From positions 1 to 64,000 of the forward strand of contig CAAFVD010000116.1 of assembly GCA_900766355.1 (NCBI GenBank): a stretch of 64,000 nt of DNA, read 5' to 3'. This document shows, in pieces, positions 17,904 through 26,198 of this stretch (the stretch's first letter is position 1; every line of letters begins with the position of its first letter). The position numbers were made by a program, and so were the translations under genes. The notes beneath the pieces are model-generated. The model ran no database searches. It was not told where the DNA came from and saw nothing but the letters and a program-made list of their open reading frames with translations. The stretch comes from Candidatus Gastranaerophilales bacterium. GTDB lineage: Bacteria > Cyanobacteriota > Vampirovibrionia > Gastranaerophilales > Gastranaerophilaceae.

Positions 17904-18824
17904 ATGAAAACCCGTTTATTAATAGAACAACACATGCACGGAGCTTTTGGAATTGACTTCAACAAAGCTTCTGTTGAAGAAATGATTTTTGTATCGAAAG
18001 AATTATTAAAATTGGGTATAGGTGGATATTTTCCCACTTTAGTAACTGATTCTGTTGAAAATATAATTAGACAAACTCATATTATAAAAGAGGCATCTTC
18101 TTTATTAACAGAGGATTGTGCAGAAATACTGGGTATTCATTTAGAAGGTATTTTTATAAATGTAGAGAAAAAAGGTATTCATAATTACGAACACTTTTTA
18201 CCTTTAACTCAAGAAAACTTTGAACAACTAGAAGATGATTTTATAAAAATCGTTACTCTAGCACCTGAACTTGATGAAGGTTTGCTTGATTATTTAAGTT
18301 CTAAAGATATTAAAATTCAAGCTGGACATTGTGTCGGTAGTAATCTTGATGATTGTTCTGGGGTTACTCATTTGTTTAATGCTATGAAGGGAATTTCTCA
18401 CAGAGGTTCATCAACTGCTTTATCTGCACTTATTCAAGATAGACTTTATACAGAAATTATAGCTGACGGTGTACATTTGAGTGATGATATTATAAAACTT
18501 GTATTCAAGTCAAAGCCAGTTAATAAAATTATTTTAATCAGCGATGCTTTACCGATTACATATAGTTCAAAAAAAGCAGCAGTTTTTGCAGATGAAAAAA
18601 TCTATTATGACGGAATTAAAGCTACATCAGCAAACGGAACTATAGCTGGAAGTACAACTTTACTAGATAAAATTGTTAAAATTTTGGCAAAAAAAGATTT
18701 ATTTACAGTTCAATTAATAAACAATGTCTATGATTATCATAATATTGAAATAGACGGAGATATTGAATGGGACGAAAATTTCAATATTGTACATGTTAGA
18801 AAAGGTGACTATTTTGCGAAGTGA
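17904..18824 (+). CDS. nagA: N-acetylglucosamine-6-phosphate deacetylase, compact form
   Basis: The enzyme removes acetate from GlcNAc-6-P in amino-sugar and cell-wall recycling. Family motifs seen: QHMHGAFGIDFN (metal site), GGYFPTLVTD, GIHLEGIFIN (the usual LEGPF has Ile for Pro), QAGHCVGS, THLFNAMKGISHRG, IIADGVHLS and ISDALP. At 306 residues it is about 70-80 shorter than most NagA proteins. It starts directly at the metal-binding HxH motif, so the usual small beta-sandwich formed by both termini is largely absent. AAGGA precedes the ATG. It follows murE in the same direction and may feed recycled amino sugar back to wall synthesis. Confidence 0.82.
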   Translation: MKTRLLIEQHMHGAFGIDFNKASVEEMIFVSKELLKLGIGGYFPTLVTDSVENIIRQTHIIKEASSLLTEDCAEILGIHLEGIFINVEKKGIHNYEHFLPLTQENFEQLEDDFIKIVTLAPELDEGLLDYLSSKDIKIQAGHCVGSNLDDCSGVTHLFNAMKGISHRGSSTALSALIQDRLYTEIIADGVHLSDDIIKLVFKSKPVNKIILISDALPITYSSKKAAVFADEKIYYDGIKATSANGTIAGSTTLLDKIVKILAKKDLFTVQLINNVYDYHNIEIDGDIEWDENFNIVHVRKGDYFAK

Positions 18825-20469
18825 TGCAATAAAAAAAGGTGTGGCTAGAGCCCCACATAGAGCATTATTATACTCTACTGGTGTTAGCAAAAAGAATATA
18901 GATAAACCATTTATAGGGATAGCTAGTTCTTTTACGGATATTGTTCCAGGTCATACTGGAATGAGAGAATTAGAACGTCAAATTGAAAAAGGTATTCAAT
19001 CTGCTGGCGGACAAGCTTTTATTTTTGGAACTCCTGCCGTATGTGACGGATTAGCAATGGGACATAGAGGTATGAGATATTCATTACCTTCAAGAGATTT
19101 AATTGCAGACTGTGTTGAAACAATGGCAGAAGCTCATCAACTGGACGGTTTAGTATTATTATCAAACTGTGACAAGATAACTCCAGCTATGCTTATAGCA
19201 TCTGTTAGATTAAATATTCCAACAATTATTGTTACTGCAGGTCCAATGTTGGCTGGCGAATGTAATTGTGAAAAAACAAGTTTTATAAAAAGTACTTTTG
19301 AGGCTATAGGTAAATTCCGTAATGGAGAAATTGACGAAACACAATTGTCAAATCTTGAAGAAAATGCTTGTCCAACGGCTGGTTCTTGTCAAGGGTTATA
19401 TACTGCAAACACGATGGCTTGTTTAACCGAAGTCTTAGGAATGAGCCTTCCTGAATGTGCAACGGCATCAGCGGTATCATCTTTAAAGAAAAGAATAGCT
19501 TTTGATAGTGGATATAGAGCCGTTGAATTGGTAAAAGAACAACTGCTACCTAGAGATATCATTACCAAAGAATCTTTAAGAAATGCTATTTTATGTGATT
19601 ATGCACTAGGAGGTTCAACTAATTCCTTTTTACATTTATTAGCGATTGCACATGCTGGTGACATCGATTTAAAACTTGATGATTTTGAAGAATTATCTTC
19701 AAAAATTAAACAAATTGTCAAATTAGACCCAACGGCACTTCCAAATATGACAGATTTTCATAATGCAGGTGGTATAAGTGGTTTAATGAGAGTTATATCA
19801 GAAAACATAGATGAATTCTCAAATACATTAAGCATAACTGGAGAAAAAATAAAAAATATAATAAAAGATGCTCAATATAAACCTGAATTGATTCATTCAC
19901 CTAAAAATCCTATTACAACTCAACCTGGACTTGGTGTTTTGTATGGCAATATTGCACCCGAAGGTTGTGTTATAAAAATCTCAGGAGTAGATGAATCTTG
20001 TTATTATTTTAAAGGTAAGGCAAAAGTATTTGATACCGAAGAAGAATCAATGAGCGCCTTAGAAAATGATGAGATAAAAGAAGGTGATGTTATTGTAATA
20101 CGCTACGAAGGACCAAAAGGCTCTCCAGGTATGCGAGAAATGTTAGCACCAACTTCTCTTTTGGTTGGAAAAGGATTAGGAACAAAAGCGGCTCTCATTA
20201 CTGATGGGCGTTTCTCTGGTGGCACAAGAGGTATTTGCGTAGGACACATCTGCCCAGAAGCCGCAAACGGTGGAAATATTGCCTTAATTGAAGACGGAGA
20301 TGAAATCGTTATAGATATTCCTAATCGTCAAATTAATGTATTGGTATCAGATGAAACATTAGCTGAAAGAAAGACTCATTTATCAAAATTTGAATTAAAA
20401 GTCAAAACAGGCTATCTTGCAAAATATGCAAGATGTGTACAAGATGCAAGCCACGGGGCTATAATTTAA
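18814..20469 (+). CDS. ilvD: Dihydroxy-acid dehydratase (TTG start)
   Basis: The 551-residue enzyme makes 2-keto acids for valine, isoleucine and leucine synthesis and carries an Fe-S cluster. Motifs: GIASSFTDIVPGHTGM, LLSNCDKITPAMLIA, ACPTAGSCQGLYTANTMAC with the cluster cysteines, and DGRFSGGTRGICVGH. I choose the TTG at 18814-18816. It follows AAAAGGTG by about 7 bases and gives the normal N-terminus (RSDAIKKG, family segment). In-frame ATGs further upstream (18763, 18793) lie deep inside nagA. It overlaps the nagA end by 11 bases, so translation is probably coupled. Confidence 0.93.
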   Translation: MRSDAIKKGVARAPHRALLYSTGVSKKNIDKPFIGIASSFTDIVPGHTGMRELERQIEKGIQSAGGQAFIFGTPAVCDGLAMGHRGMRYSLPSRDLIADCVETMAEAHQLDGLVLLSNCDKITPAMLIASVRLNIPTIIVTAGPMLAGECNCEKTSFIKSTFEAIGKFRNGEIDETQLSNLEENACPTAGSCQGLYTANTMACLTEVLGMSLPECATASAVSSLKKRIAFDSGYRAVELVKEQLLPRDIITKESLRNAILCDYALGGSTNSFLHLLAIAHAGDIDLKLDDFEELSSKIKQIVKLDPTALPNMTDFHNAGGISGLMRVISENIDEFSNTLSITGEKIKNIIKDAQYKPELIHSPKNPITTQPGLGVLYGNIAPEGCVIKISGVDESCYYFKGKAKVFDTEEESMSALENDEIKEGDVIVIRYEGPKGSPGMREMLAPTSLLVGKGLGTKAALITDGRFSGGTRGICVGHICPEAANGGNIALIEDGDEIVIDIPNRQINVLVSDETLAERKTHLSKFELKVKTGYLAKYARCVQDASHGAII

Positions 20470-20528
20470 ATATAGCAATTTTTATTTTTACGAGTTTTGT
20501 TCTTTATATACATATATAAGGAGGTTTT

Positions 20529-20870
20529 ATGCTATCAATATTAGGACAGAATGTAAATATTGCACTAAAGTTTAAAGCAAAAAATAAACAAAATTATTTG
20601 GACGGTATTCCAAATATTGCTCGTCCAAAGGTAGGACAAAAGGTGCCCGAGGAAATAGATAGTTTTGAGCTAGAAGATAATTCTATAAATAAGAAAAGAA
20701 ATAAAGAATCACTAGTTACAGAAGATGAAGATAAAGCGATAAAATCAGCATTCCGAGATAATGAGTTGTTTGATGAGAATGAAGATTATGCCAATTATGG
20801 CTATTCAACTTATGGTAATGATGATGTTTATTCAGAGCATACTCAAAAAATTGTAGATTGTTTATCATAA
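20529..20870 (+). CDS. Small acidic hypothetical protein
   Basis: I do not recognise this 113-residue protein. The consensus AAGGAGG ribosome site 4 bases before the ATG supports it as a real, well-translated gene. There is no signal peptide. The first 40 residues are basic and mixed; the rest is strongly acidic (Glu, Asp, Asn, Lys) and probably disordered, with a Tyr/Gly patch near the end (YANYGYSTYGNDDVY). It ends at a strong bidirectional terminator. Confidence 0.6.
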   Translation: MLSILGQNVNIALKFKAKNKQNYLDGIPNIARPKVGQKVPEEIDSFELEDNSINKKRNKESLVTEDEDKAIKSAFRDNELFDENEDYANYGYSTYGNDDVYSEHTQKIVDCLS

Positions 20871-20895
20871 AAAAGCGCCATTGGCGCTTTTTTAT
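20867..20895. terminator. Bidirectional intrinsic terminator
   Basis: A nearly perfect palindrome, with GCGCCA/TGGCGC at the centre flanked by A6 on the left and T6 on the right. It lies between the convergent genes ending at 20870 and 20892 and can end transcription from both sides. Confidence 0.9.
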
Positions 20896-22124
20896 GAATT
20901 AAATTCAATAAATGTTTCTCGTATGATGTCATATCCTTTCAATAAGGATTTGTAATCAACTTTTTCTCTTGCTGAATGCATGTTATAGATATCAGCCAAA
21001 CCTAATAAAAATGGTCTAAATTTTTCGCCTTGTTTATTTGTCTTATTTGCATAAATATGAGTTTCTGCTCCGGCATGGAAAGATGATATTTCATTTTTAA
21101 TACCTAACTTTTCACAAGCTTTTGTATGCACTTTTTCAATTCTATCATCATCAACTTTTACAAATGGTGGTAAGTGTATTTCAAATTTTATTTCTGCACT
21201 TGCTAATCCTTCATATTTTTTGTTGAATTTTTCAACAATAGATGACATTAATTGTTTTAGGGCTTCTTCTTTTTCAGGACTTGCACTACGAATTGAATAA
21301 CAAGCCTTCGCATCTGTATTAATAATATTTGTAGATGAGCGTTCATTTATTTCAGAGATATAATCCTGAGATTTAATACCTTCACTAACTAATGCACTTA
21401 CAGCATTTTGAATTCCACCAGCAATAATTGCTCCTAAATTACAAGAAGTTATTACACCAGTTTCATCTTTAAAGAATACACCTTGTGGTAAATCGTTAAT
21501 CAGTTCAGCTATAAGTTTTGCTGCATTAACTCGTTTTTCATCTCCAATGTCATTACCTGAATGACCACCTAGAAATGCTTTTACAGAAATTTTAGCATTA
21601 GTATAACTTGCACCCGAGATTTGTAATTGTGCGAGTTTATCAGCATCACAAACTAACACATATTTTGAATTGATTTTATCAAATTCAACATGCTCAATCC
21701 CTGACATATTTGTTTCTTCATCTCTGGTAAATGTTATTTCAAGTCCGCCATGTTTTAAATCAGATTTTGCAACAGTTTTTGCTAACAAAAGAGCTGAAGC
21801 AACACCAACCTTATCATCAGAACCTAAAGTTCTATTCTTCGCTTTTATAAAATCACCATCAAGTTCAAGAACAACAGGACTATTATCTCCAACAACGTCC
21901 ATATGAGAAGATAACATAATAGGTTCTTTTGATGAATCTGTAGCATCAACCTTGATATATACATTCTTATAATCATCTAAACGACAATTAAGGTTATTTT
22001 CTTTACAAAATTGGATAATATACTTAATCACTTCTTCTTCATGTAAAGATGGTGACGGGATTTCGACTAAGCCACAAAATATATCTAATAATTCATTTTC
22101 TTTACGTAAGTCACTAATTTGCAC
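20892..22124 (-). CDS. M20-family peptidase (PepT/tripeptidase-like)
   Basis: The 410-residue zinc peptidase has the M20 arrangement: SSHMDVVG (first metal His and Asp), LGSDDKVGVASALLLA (bridging Asp), FTRDEETNMSG (catalytic Glu pair), the lid domain with FLGGHSGNDIG, and SFHAGAETHIY near the C-terminus. It resembles PepT/PepD-type di- or tripeptidases; the exact substrate is not clear. The GTG at 22122-22124 is chosen because GGAGG lies 7 bases upstream. A longer ATG frame from 22166 would include the end of the preceding gene. It overlaps the zinc-ribbon gene by 11 bases. Confidence 0.88.
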   Translation of the reverse strand: MQISDLRKENELLDIFCGLVEIPSPSLHEEEVIKYIIQFCKENNLNCRLDDYKNVYIKVDATDSSKEPIMLSSHMDVVGDNSPVVLELDGDFIKAKNRTLGSDDKVGVASALLLAKTVAKSDLKHGGLEITFTRDEETNMSGIEHVEFDKINSKYVLVCDADKLAQLQISGASYTNAKISVKAFLGGHSGNDIGDEKRVNAAKLIAELINDLPQGVFFKDETGVITSCNLGAIIAGGIQNAVSALVSEGIKSQDYISEINERSSTNIINTDAKACYSIRSASPEKEEALKQLMSSIVEKFNKKYEGLASAEIKFEIHLPPFVKVDDDRIEKVHTKACEKLGIKNEISSFHAGAETHIYANKTNKQGEKFRPFLLGLADIYNMHSAREKVDYKSLLKGYDIIRETFIEFNS

Positions 22125-22320
22125 TGAAAAACCTCCTGTTTGTTCCCTTACTACTATTACTATCAATCGGAACTTTTATATTCCTAAGACATTTTGGACA
22201 ACGCCCAACATAGGCTGTTCCTTGTTTGTTTTGATAAAGCCTTCCATAAACATGGCAACAAGAAAAATACACTCCCAAGAATTTTCGTTTTGGCTTATTA
22301 TCTGTATTTTCTTCGCACAT
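22114..22320 (-). CDS. Small zinc-ribbon protein
   Basis: The 68-residue protein has two cysteine pairs: Cys21-Cys22 (in YFSCCHVYGRLY) and Cys41/Cys44 (in GRCPKCLR). The spacing and the VYGRLY/TAYVGRCPKC pattern suggest a one-zinc ribbon. I believe similar small conserved proteins exist in several phyla, but no function is known to me. GGGAG lies 9 bases before the ATG. The gene overlaps both neighbours (23 bases with the exported protein upstream, 11 with the peptidase downstream), so it sits inside a tight operon. Confidence 0.75.
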   Translation of the reverse strand: MCEENTDNKPKRKFLGVYFSCCHVYGRLYQNKQGTAYVGRCPKCLRNIKVPIDSNSSKGTNRRFFSAN

Positions 22321-24202
22321 ATTTTTTATTCTCCCTATGAGTTCGTCTAAACCAAGATTTCTTTTTCTTTACTTCTGTTTGAATTTCAGAATCTTCTGAA
22401 GAATTTTTTGCTAAAGTAACCTGATTATTATTTCTAGGTTTTGCTTCAACTTTTGGCATTGTACATATACTTATTGTTAATGGTCGTATATATTTTTCAC
22501 TAAAATGAGCATAATCAAAAATACTGAAACCATCTAATGACAAATCTCTCATTGCATTTATTTGTTTTATCAAATCTGATTCCGCACCGTTCATAAAAGT
22601 AATAAACAAGCCCGCATATAATTTCGTTTGCGGCATTTTATTATTTTGAACTTCCTTCATCAAACCTGTAGCAGTTGCAGGGTCACAGGTTAAGAATAAT
22701 GGAGTAAACCCATCTACATAATTATTAGTAGACCATCTTTTCCAGTCTTGTTGTTTCATATCAAGAGCCGCTTGTCTATTAGGGAAAATTACTGCAGTTA
22801 AACAAATATTGTTAGAACGACATAAAGTAGAGGCTCTACGTACAAACTCAGTTACTTTACCACGTCTATATTCATTCCAAGATTCCCATAACGGTTCAAA
22901 TTGTGTAAGTTCTACAGGGTCGACACCATATATAGACTTATAATCGTTTCTTGCATAATTAGTGTATCCCCAACTAGACATATCACTACCTGCATATTGA
23001 GAAGATATTGATTGTGGATACCTAATATAATCCAAATTTATCCCATCAGGGTGATATGTTTGAATAATCTCACACAATAACTCTAATAAATAACTTTGCA
23101 CCTCTGAATTTGCAGGATCTAAGAAATATCCATTATGTTCTGATACAGATGGCGTTGGTTTATTTTTGTCATAATCTTTTTTAGTTACATTTGCCCATGA
23201 AGGATTTATAGATACAATGTTTTTAGGATTATTTGCAGGATTCTTGTTTCCTATATAAAAAGTTTCAAACCAAATATGAACTTTTATATTTCTTTTGTGA
23301 GCTTCATGAATCCAAAAATCAAGTGCATCAAAACTTTCATATTCAGGATTAACTTTTACAAAACCTCTGCTCTCCATTGTTTTGCTAGGGAATATTGTCA
23401 TACCATGATAATAAGTTTCAAGAAATATTGTATTTATACCAGCTTGAGAAAGAGAATCTAACACTTTACAGATTTCTTCTTGTGTTTTAAAAGTTGGTCT
23501 AATCCACACACCTCTAAGTTCGCCATCTTTATATGGTATGGCCGATGCTAAAGCAGTATTTGCAGATTCTATAGCCAACTCTGAATATTTTTTTACATTT
23601 ATTCTACTTTTAATAGCTTTATTAATATAATTCTCAGCCTGATTTATATATGCATTAGTTCTCTTAGAATTATAACCTGTGTGAGATTGAAGATACTTAC
23701 TCACAATATATTTAACTTCTTTTATTTGAACTTGTGCGCTATAAATATAACTTTCTGATGTTGTATATGCTGTAATAGTTTTGGTATTACGATTTATTGA
23801 AACCCTTGTTCCAACAGTAATATTTTTGTTCATCCAGTTCTTAGCTTTGCCATGTCCACTGATAACAAGACCGTCTGCTGGAATAAGTGAATCTGCACCA
23901 CTAATTTCAGTTACAACATTTCCTCTTACAATAGCTTCTGTTCCAAATTCATTTGTATTTGTTCTTGGACCAAAAGCAGAGGTATAAACAACCATTTGAT
24001 TAGCACCTCTAAACCCTGGGAAATAACTATTCTTTTTATTAGTTATAGTATTGGGGTCAAGTAAATCAAATGTATACGATGCTTGATTCATCAATACTTC
24101 ATTATTTTTAAGAGAATAAGGAGTAAATGGACTTTGAGCATTTACTTTTAATCCAAAAGTTAAAATACTAAAAACAATTGTAAATATAATTAACTTTCTC
24201 AT
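22298..24202 (-). CDS. Exported glycoside-hydrolase-like protein (GHL10/DUF187 type)
   Basis: The 634-residue protein starts with a signal peptide (MRKLIIFTIVFSILTFGLKVNA). Residues about 30-180 form a possible SH3- or copper-amine-oxidase-like exported domain. From about 225, ELRGVWIRPTFKTQEEICKV opens a GHL10-family barrel, with INTIFLETYYHG, VHIWFETFY and DGINLDYIRYP. The last holds the Asp expected at the catalytic strand. The C-terminal tail is very basic. It is probably a periplasmic or surface glycan-active enzyme; the substrate is unknown. The start at 24202 has AGGA 7 bases upstream; a frame to 24223 is longer. Confidence 0.82.
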   Translation of the reverse strand: MRKLIIFTIVFSILTFGLKVNAQSPFTPYSLKNNEVLMNQASYTFDLLDPNTITNKKNSYFPGFRGANQMVVYTSAFGPRTNTNEFGTEAIVRGNVVTEISGADSLIPADGLVISGHGKAKNWMNKNITVGTRVSINRNTKTITAYTTSESYIYSAQVQIKEVKYIVSKYLQSHTGYNSKRTNAYINQAENYINKAIKSRINVKKYSELAIESANTALASAIPYKDGELRGVWIRPTFKTQEEICKVLDSLSQAGINTIFLETYYHGMTIFPSKTMESRGFVKVNPEYESFDALDFWIHEAHKRNIKVHIWFETFYIGNKNPANNPKNIVSINPSWANVTKKDYDKNKPTPSVSEHNGYFLDPANSEVQSYLLELLCEIIQTYHPDGINLDYIRYPQSISSQYAGSDMSSWGYTNYARNDYKSIYGVDPVELTQFEPLWESWNEYRRGKVTEFVRRASTLCRSNNICLTAVIFPNRQAALDMKQQDWKRWSTNNYVDGFTPLFLTCDPATATGLMKEVQNNKMPQTKLYAGLFITFMNGAESDLIKQINAMRDLSLDGFSIFDYAHFSEKYIRPLTISICTMPKVEAKPRNNNQVTLAKNSSEDSEIQTEVKKKKSWFRRTHRENKKYVRRKYR

Positions 24203-24232
24203 CACATATCCTACTATGTACATTTTAACATT

Positions 24233-24865
24233 CTAATGATACAACATATTTTTTGAGTTTAAGTCCTCTAAGAGTAGTATTTTGTTATACAAATCAAGTC
24301 CATTTTTTTCTTGATATGCAGATTTGTACATATATAATGCAGTTTTATAATTCCCTAGCTTTTCATAAATAGAACCCATTTTCATAAACCTATCATAACT
24401 ATAAGGATACGAAATTCCTGAAGACATTTTGTATTGAGCTAAAGCCTTTCTATAATAACCTCTTTTATAATAATAATTTCCAAACGAAAAACTCGCATAA
24501 GGATAGTTCGGTACAAGATTTGTTGCCCGATAGAAATTCGACTTAGCTAAAGTATCTTGTCCCATAATATCGTATAAAATTCCCAATCTTGTAAAATTAA
24601 AAGGATCTTCAGGTGACATAACAGAGAGGACTGAATACCTATTAAGCAAAGGTTGAATATATTTTTTCTTATATTCTTCATCAGTTATTTGTTCAAAATG
24701 ATTAAAGAATAAATTAGCCTGCTCAGCTAATGCATTTTTATCTATTTTTGAATAATCAATAGGAACATCATATTCAATATTTGCAAATTTTGTTGCAAAA
24801 GTCACAGTTTTAAAACTCATTAAAACTAATAACAATAACAGACTTTTTAAAACAAATTTCTTCAT
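24233..24865 (-). CDS. Exported TPR-repeat protein
   Basis: The 210-residue protein has an N-terminal signal peptide (about 1-24) and three to four tetratricopeptide-like helical pairs (about 85-205). Examples are FNFTRLGILYDIMGQDTLAKSNF and KMGSIYEKLGNYKTALYMY, each a partial repeat. It probably binds another periplasmic protein. It starts 30 bases from the divergent nuoA gene. An extended -10 TGATATACT ends 7 bases before its ATG and there is no ribosome site. Confidence 0.8.
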   Translation of the reverse strand: MKKFVLKSLLLLLVLMSFKTVTFATKFANIEYDVPIDYSKIDKNALAEQANLFFNHFEQITDEEYKKKYIQPLLNRYSVLSVMSPEDPFNFTRLGILYDIMGQDTLAKSNFYRATNLVPNYPYASFSFGNYYYKRGYYRKALAQYKMSSGISYPYSYDRFMKMGSIYEKLGNYKTALYMYKSAYQEKNGLDLYNKILLLEDLNSKNMLYH

Positions 24866-24872
24866 AATTCAC

Positions 24873-24881
24873 AGTATATCA
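24873..24881 (-). promoter_or_regulatory. Extended -10 promoter of the TPR gene (leaderless type)
   Basis: The minus strand reads TGATATACT, followed by 7 bases and the ATG of the TPR gene. The nuoA gene reads away on the other strand and has its own ribosome site GGAG. Confidence 0.5.
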
Positions 24882-24897
24882 TAATTCGGAGATAGAA

Positions 24898-25263
24898 ATG
24901 GAAAACTTAATATTTTTAACTTGTTTTAGTTTATTTGCAATATTAACATCATTATCTATGCTTACTGCTGGCTTTATTTTTGAATACAAATCACCAGATA
25001 ATATAAAATCTTCAACTTATGAATGTGGTTTAACAATTACTCAATCTGCAAAAATTAAATTTAACATTAAATATTTTTTTTATTTAATAATGCTTTTAGT
25101 TTTCGACATTTCATCAGTTTTCCTTTATCCATTATTAATTATAGAACTTCATTCATTATCTGAATATTTAATTCTTTTTATATATTTATGTCTTATTTTA
25201 TCGGCATTTACCATTTTTATTTTATCTTGGAGGAAAAATGAATTTCATAATAACTGCAATTGA
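24898..25263 (+). CDS. nuoA: NADH-quinone oxidoreductase subunit A (complex I)
   Basis: The 121-residue membrane subunit has three hydrophobic helices. The conserved loop between helices 1 and 2 (YECGLTITQSAKIKFNIKYF) includes the Glu-Cys pair typical of NuoA/NdhC. It is the first gene of an eleven-gene operon in the order A-B-C-D-H-I-J-K-L-M-N. It overlaps nuoB by 26 bases. GGAG precedes the ATG. Confidence 0.93.
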   Translation: MENLIFLTCFSLFAILTSLSMLTAGFIFEYKSPDNIKSSTYECGLTITQSAKIKFNIKYFFYLIMLLVFDISSVFLYPLLIIELHSLSEYLILFIYLCLILSAFTIFILSWRKNEFHNNCN

Positions 25264-25774
25264 TACAGTTTTAAATTGGGGACGTTCAAATTCAATATGG
25301 CCACTAACATTTGCAACATCTTGTTGTGGAATAGAAATGATGTGTGCTTCAGCATCTAATTTTGATATTGCACGCTTTGGTTCAGAAGTATTTAGACCAT
25401 CTCCAAGACAAGCCGATTTATTAATATGTGCAGGTACTATAACACACAAAATGGCACCTTTGTTACTTAGGTTATACAAACAAATGCCTGAGCCTAAATA
25501 CGTAATAGCCATGGGGAGTTGCACATGTGGTGGTGGTATGTTTGCACCATGTGATTCATATTCTGTAGTAAGAGGAATTGACAAAATAATACCAGTAGAT
25601 ATTTTTCTTCCTATGTGTCCACCTCGTCCGGAGATGTTGTTTGATGCAATTCTTCTTTTACAAAAACAAATAAAAAAAGAATCCATTTCAACAAGAAATG
25701 ATTTTTTAAAAACTCATCAAATATGGGTTGAAGAAAAAGAAGGAATAATTATGAGGAAAACATACCATGAATAA
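25238..25774 (+). CDS. nuoB: Complex I subunit B (terminal Fe-S cluster N2)
   Basis: The 178-residue subunit carries cluster N2. Its ligands are visible as the adjacent cysteine pair in ATSCCGIEMMC, the Cys in MGSCTCGGGMF and the Cys in CPPRPE. The extra cysteine in GSCTCGGG, where most relatives have A-N/S, is unusual. It lies in the connecting arm of the complex and passes electrons to quinone at the NuoB/NuoD interface. The GGAGG-type ribosome site lies inside the end of nuoA. Confidence 0.95.
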   Translation: MNFIITAIDTVLNWGRSNSIWPLTFATSCCGIEMMCASASNFDIARFGSEVFRPSPRQADLLICAGTITHKMAPLLLRLYKQMPEPKYVIAMGSCTCGGGMFAPCDSYSVVRGIDKIIPVDIFLPMCPPRPEMLFDAILLLQKQIKKESISTRNDFLKTHQIWVEEKEGIIMRKTYHE

Positions 25775-26198
25775 ATATCAGTTTCTAAAAGAAACATTTC
25801 CTGATATTGAACCAATGGAAAATAAAATTTTTGTAAAAAACAGACTTCTTGAGATATTACAATTCTTAAAAAACTCCCCTGAACTTTATTACGATAGTCT
25901 TTTTTCTATTATCGCAATTGATTATTTAGAATATGTTGAGCTTATTTATATTTTAGATTCAACATATTTTAACGAATCAATAAACTTATGTATAAGAGTA
26001 AAAAACAAAACCGAAACTATAACTCATATTTATCCTTCTGCTTATTTTGATGAATGCGAAATATATGATTTATTTGGTATTGAATTCCAAAACAACAAGA
26101 ATTTAAAACGCTTATTTATGCCAATTTCTTGGAAAGGTTTCCCTTTAAGAAAAGATTATCAAATGAATGATGAGAGGTTAAATTGGAATGAACTGTAA
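25767..26198 (+). CDS. nuoC: Complex I subunit C
   Basis: The 143-residue subunit (30 kDa type) ends with the family signature around ECEIYDLFGIEFQNNKN, FPLRKDYQ. It is a separate protein and not fused to NuoD. It overlaps nuoB by 8 and nuoD by 11 bases. It forms part of the peripheral arm with NuoB, D and I. Confidence 0.9.
   Translation: MNKYQFLKETFPDIEPMENKIFVKNRLLEILQFLKNSPELYYDSLFSIIAIDYLEYVELIYILDSTYFNESINLCIRVKNKTETITHIYPSAYFDECEIYDLFGIEFQNNKNLKRLFMPISWKGFPLRKDYQMNDERLNWNEL

Noticed and set aside
18763..18813. ATG starts upstream of ilvD
   Set aside because: They lie deep within nagA, lack ribosome sites and add residues that are not part of the family; the TTG at 18814 is better placed.
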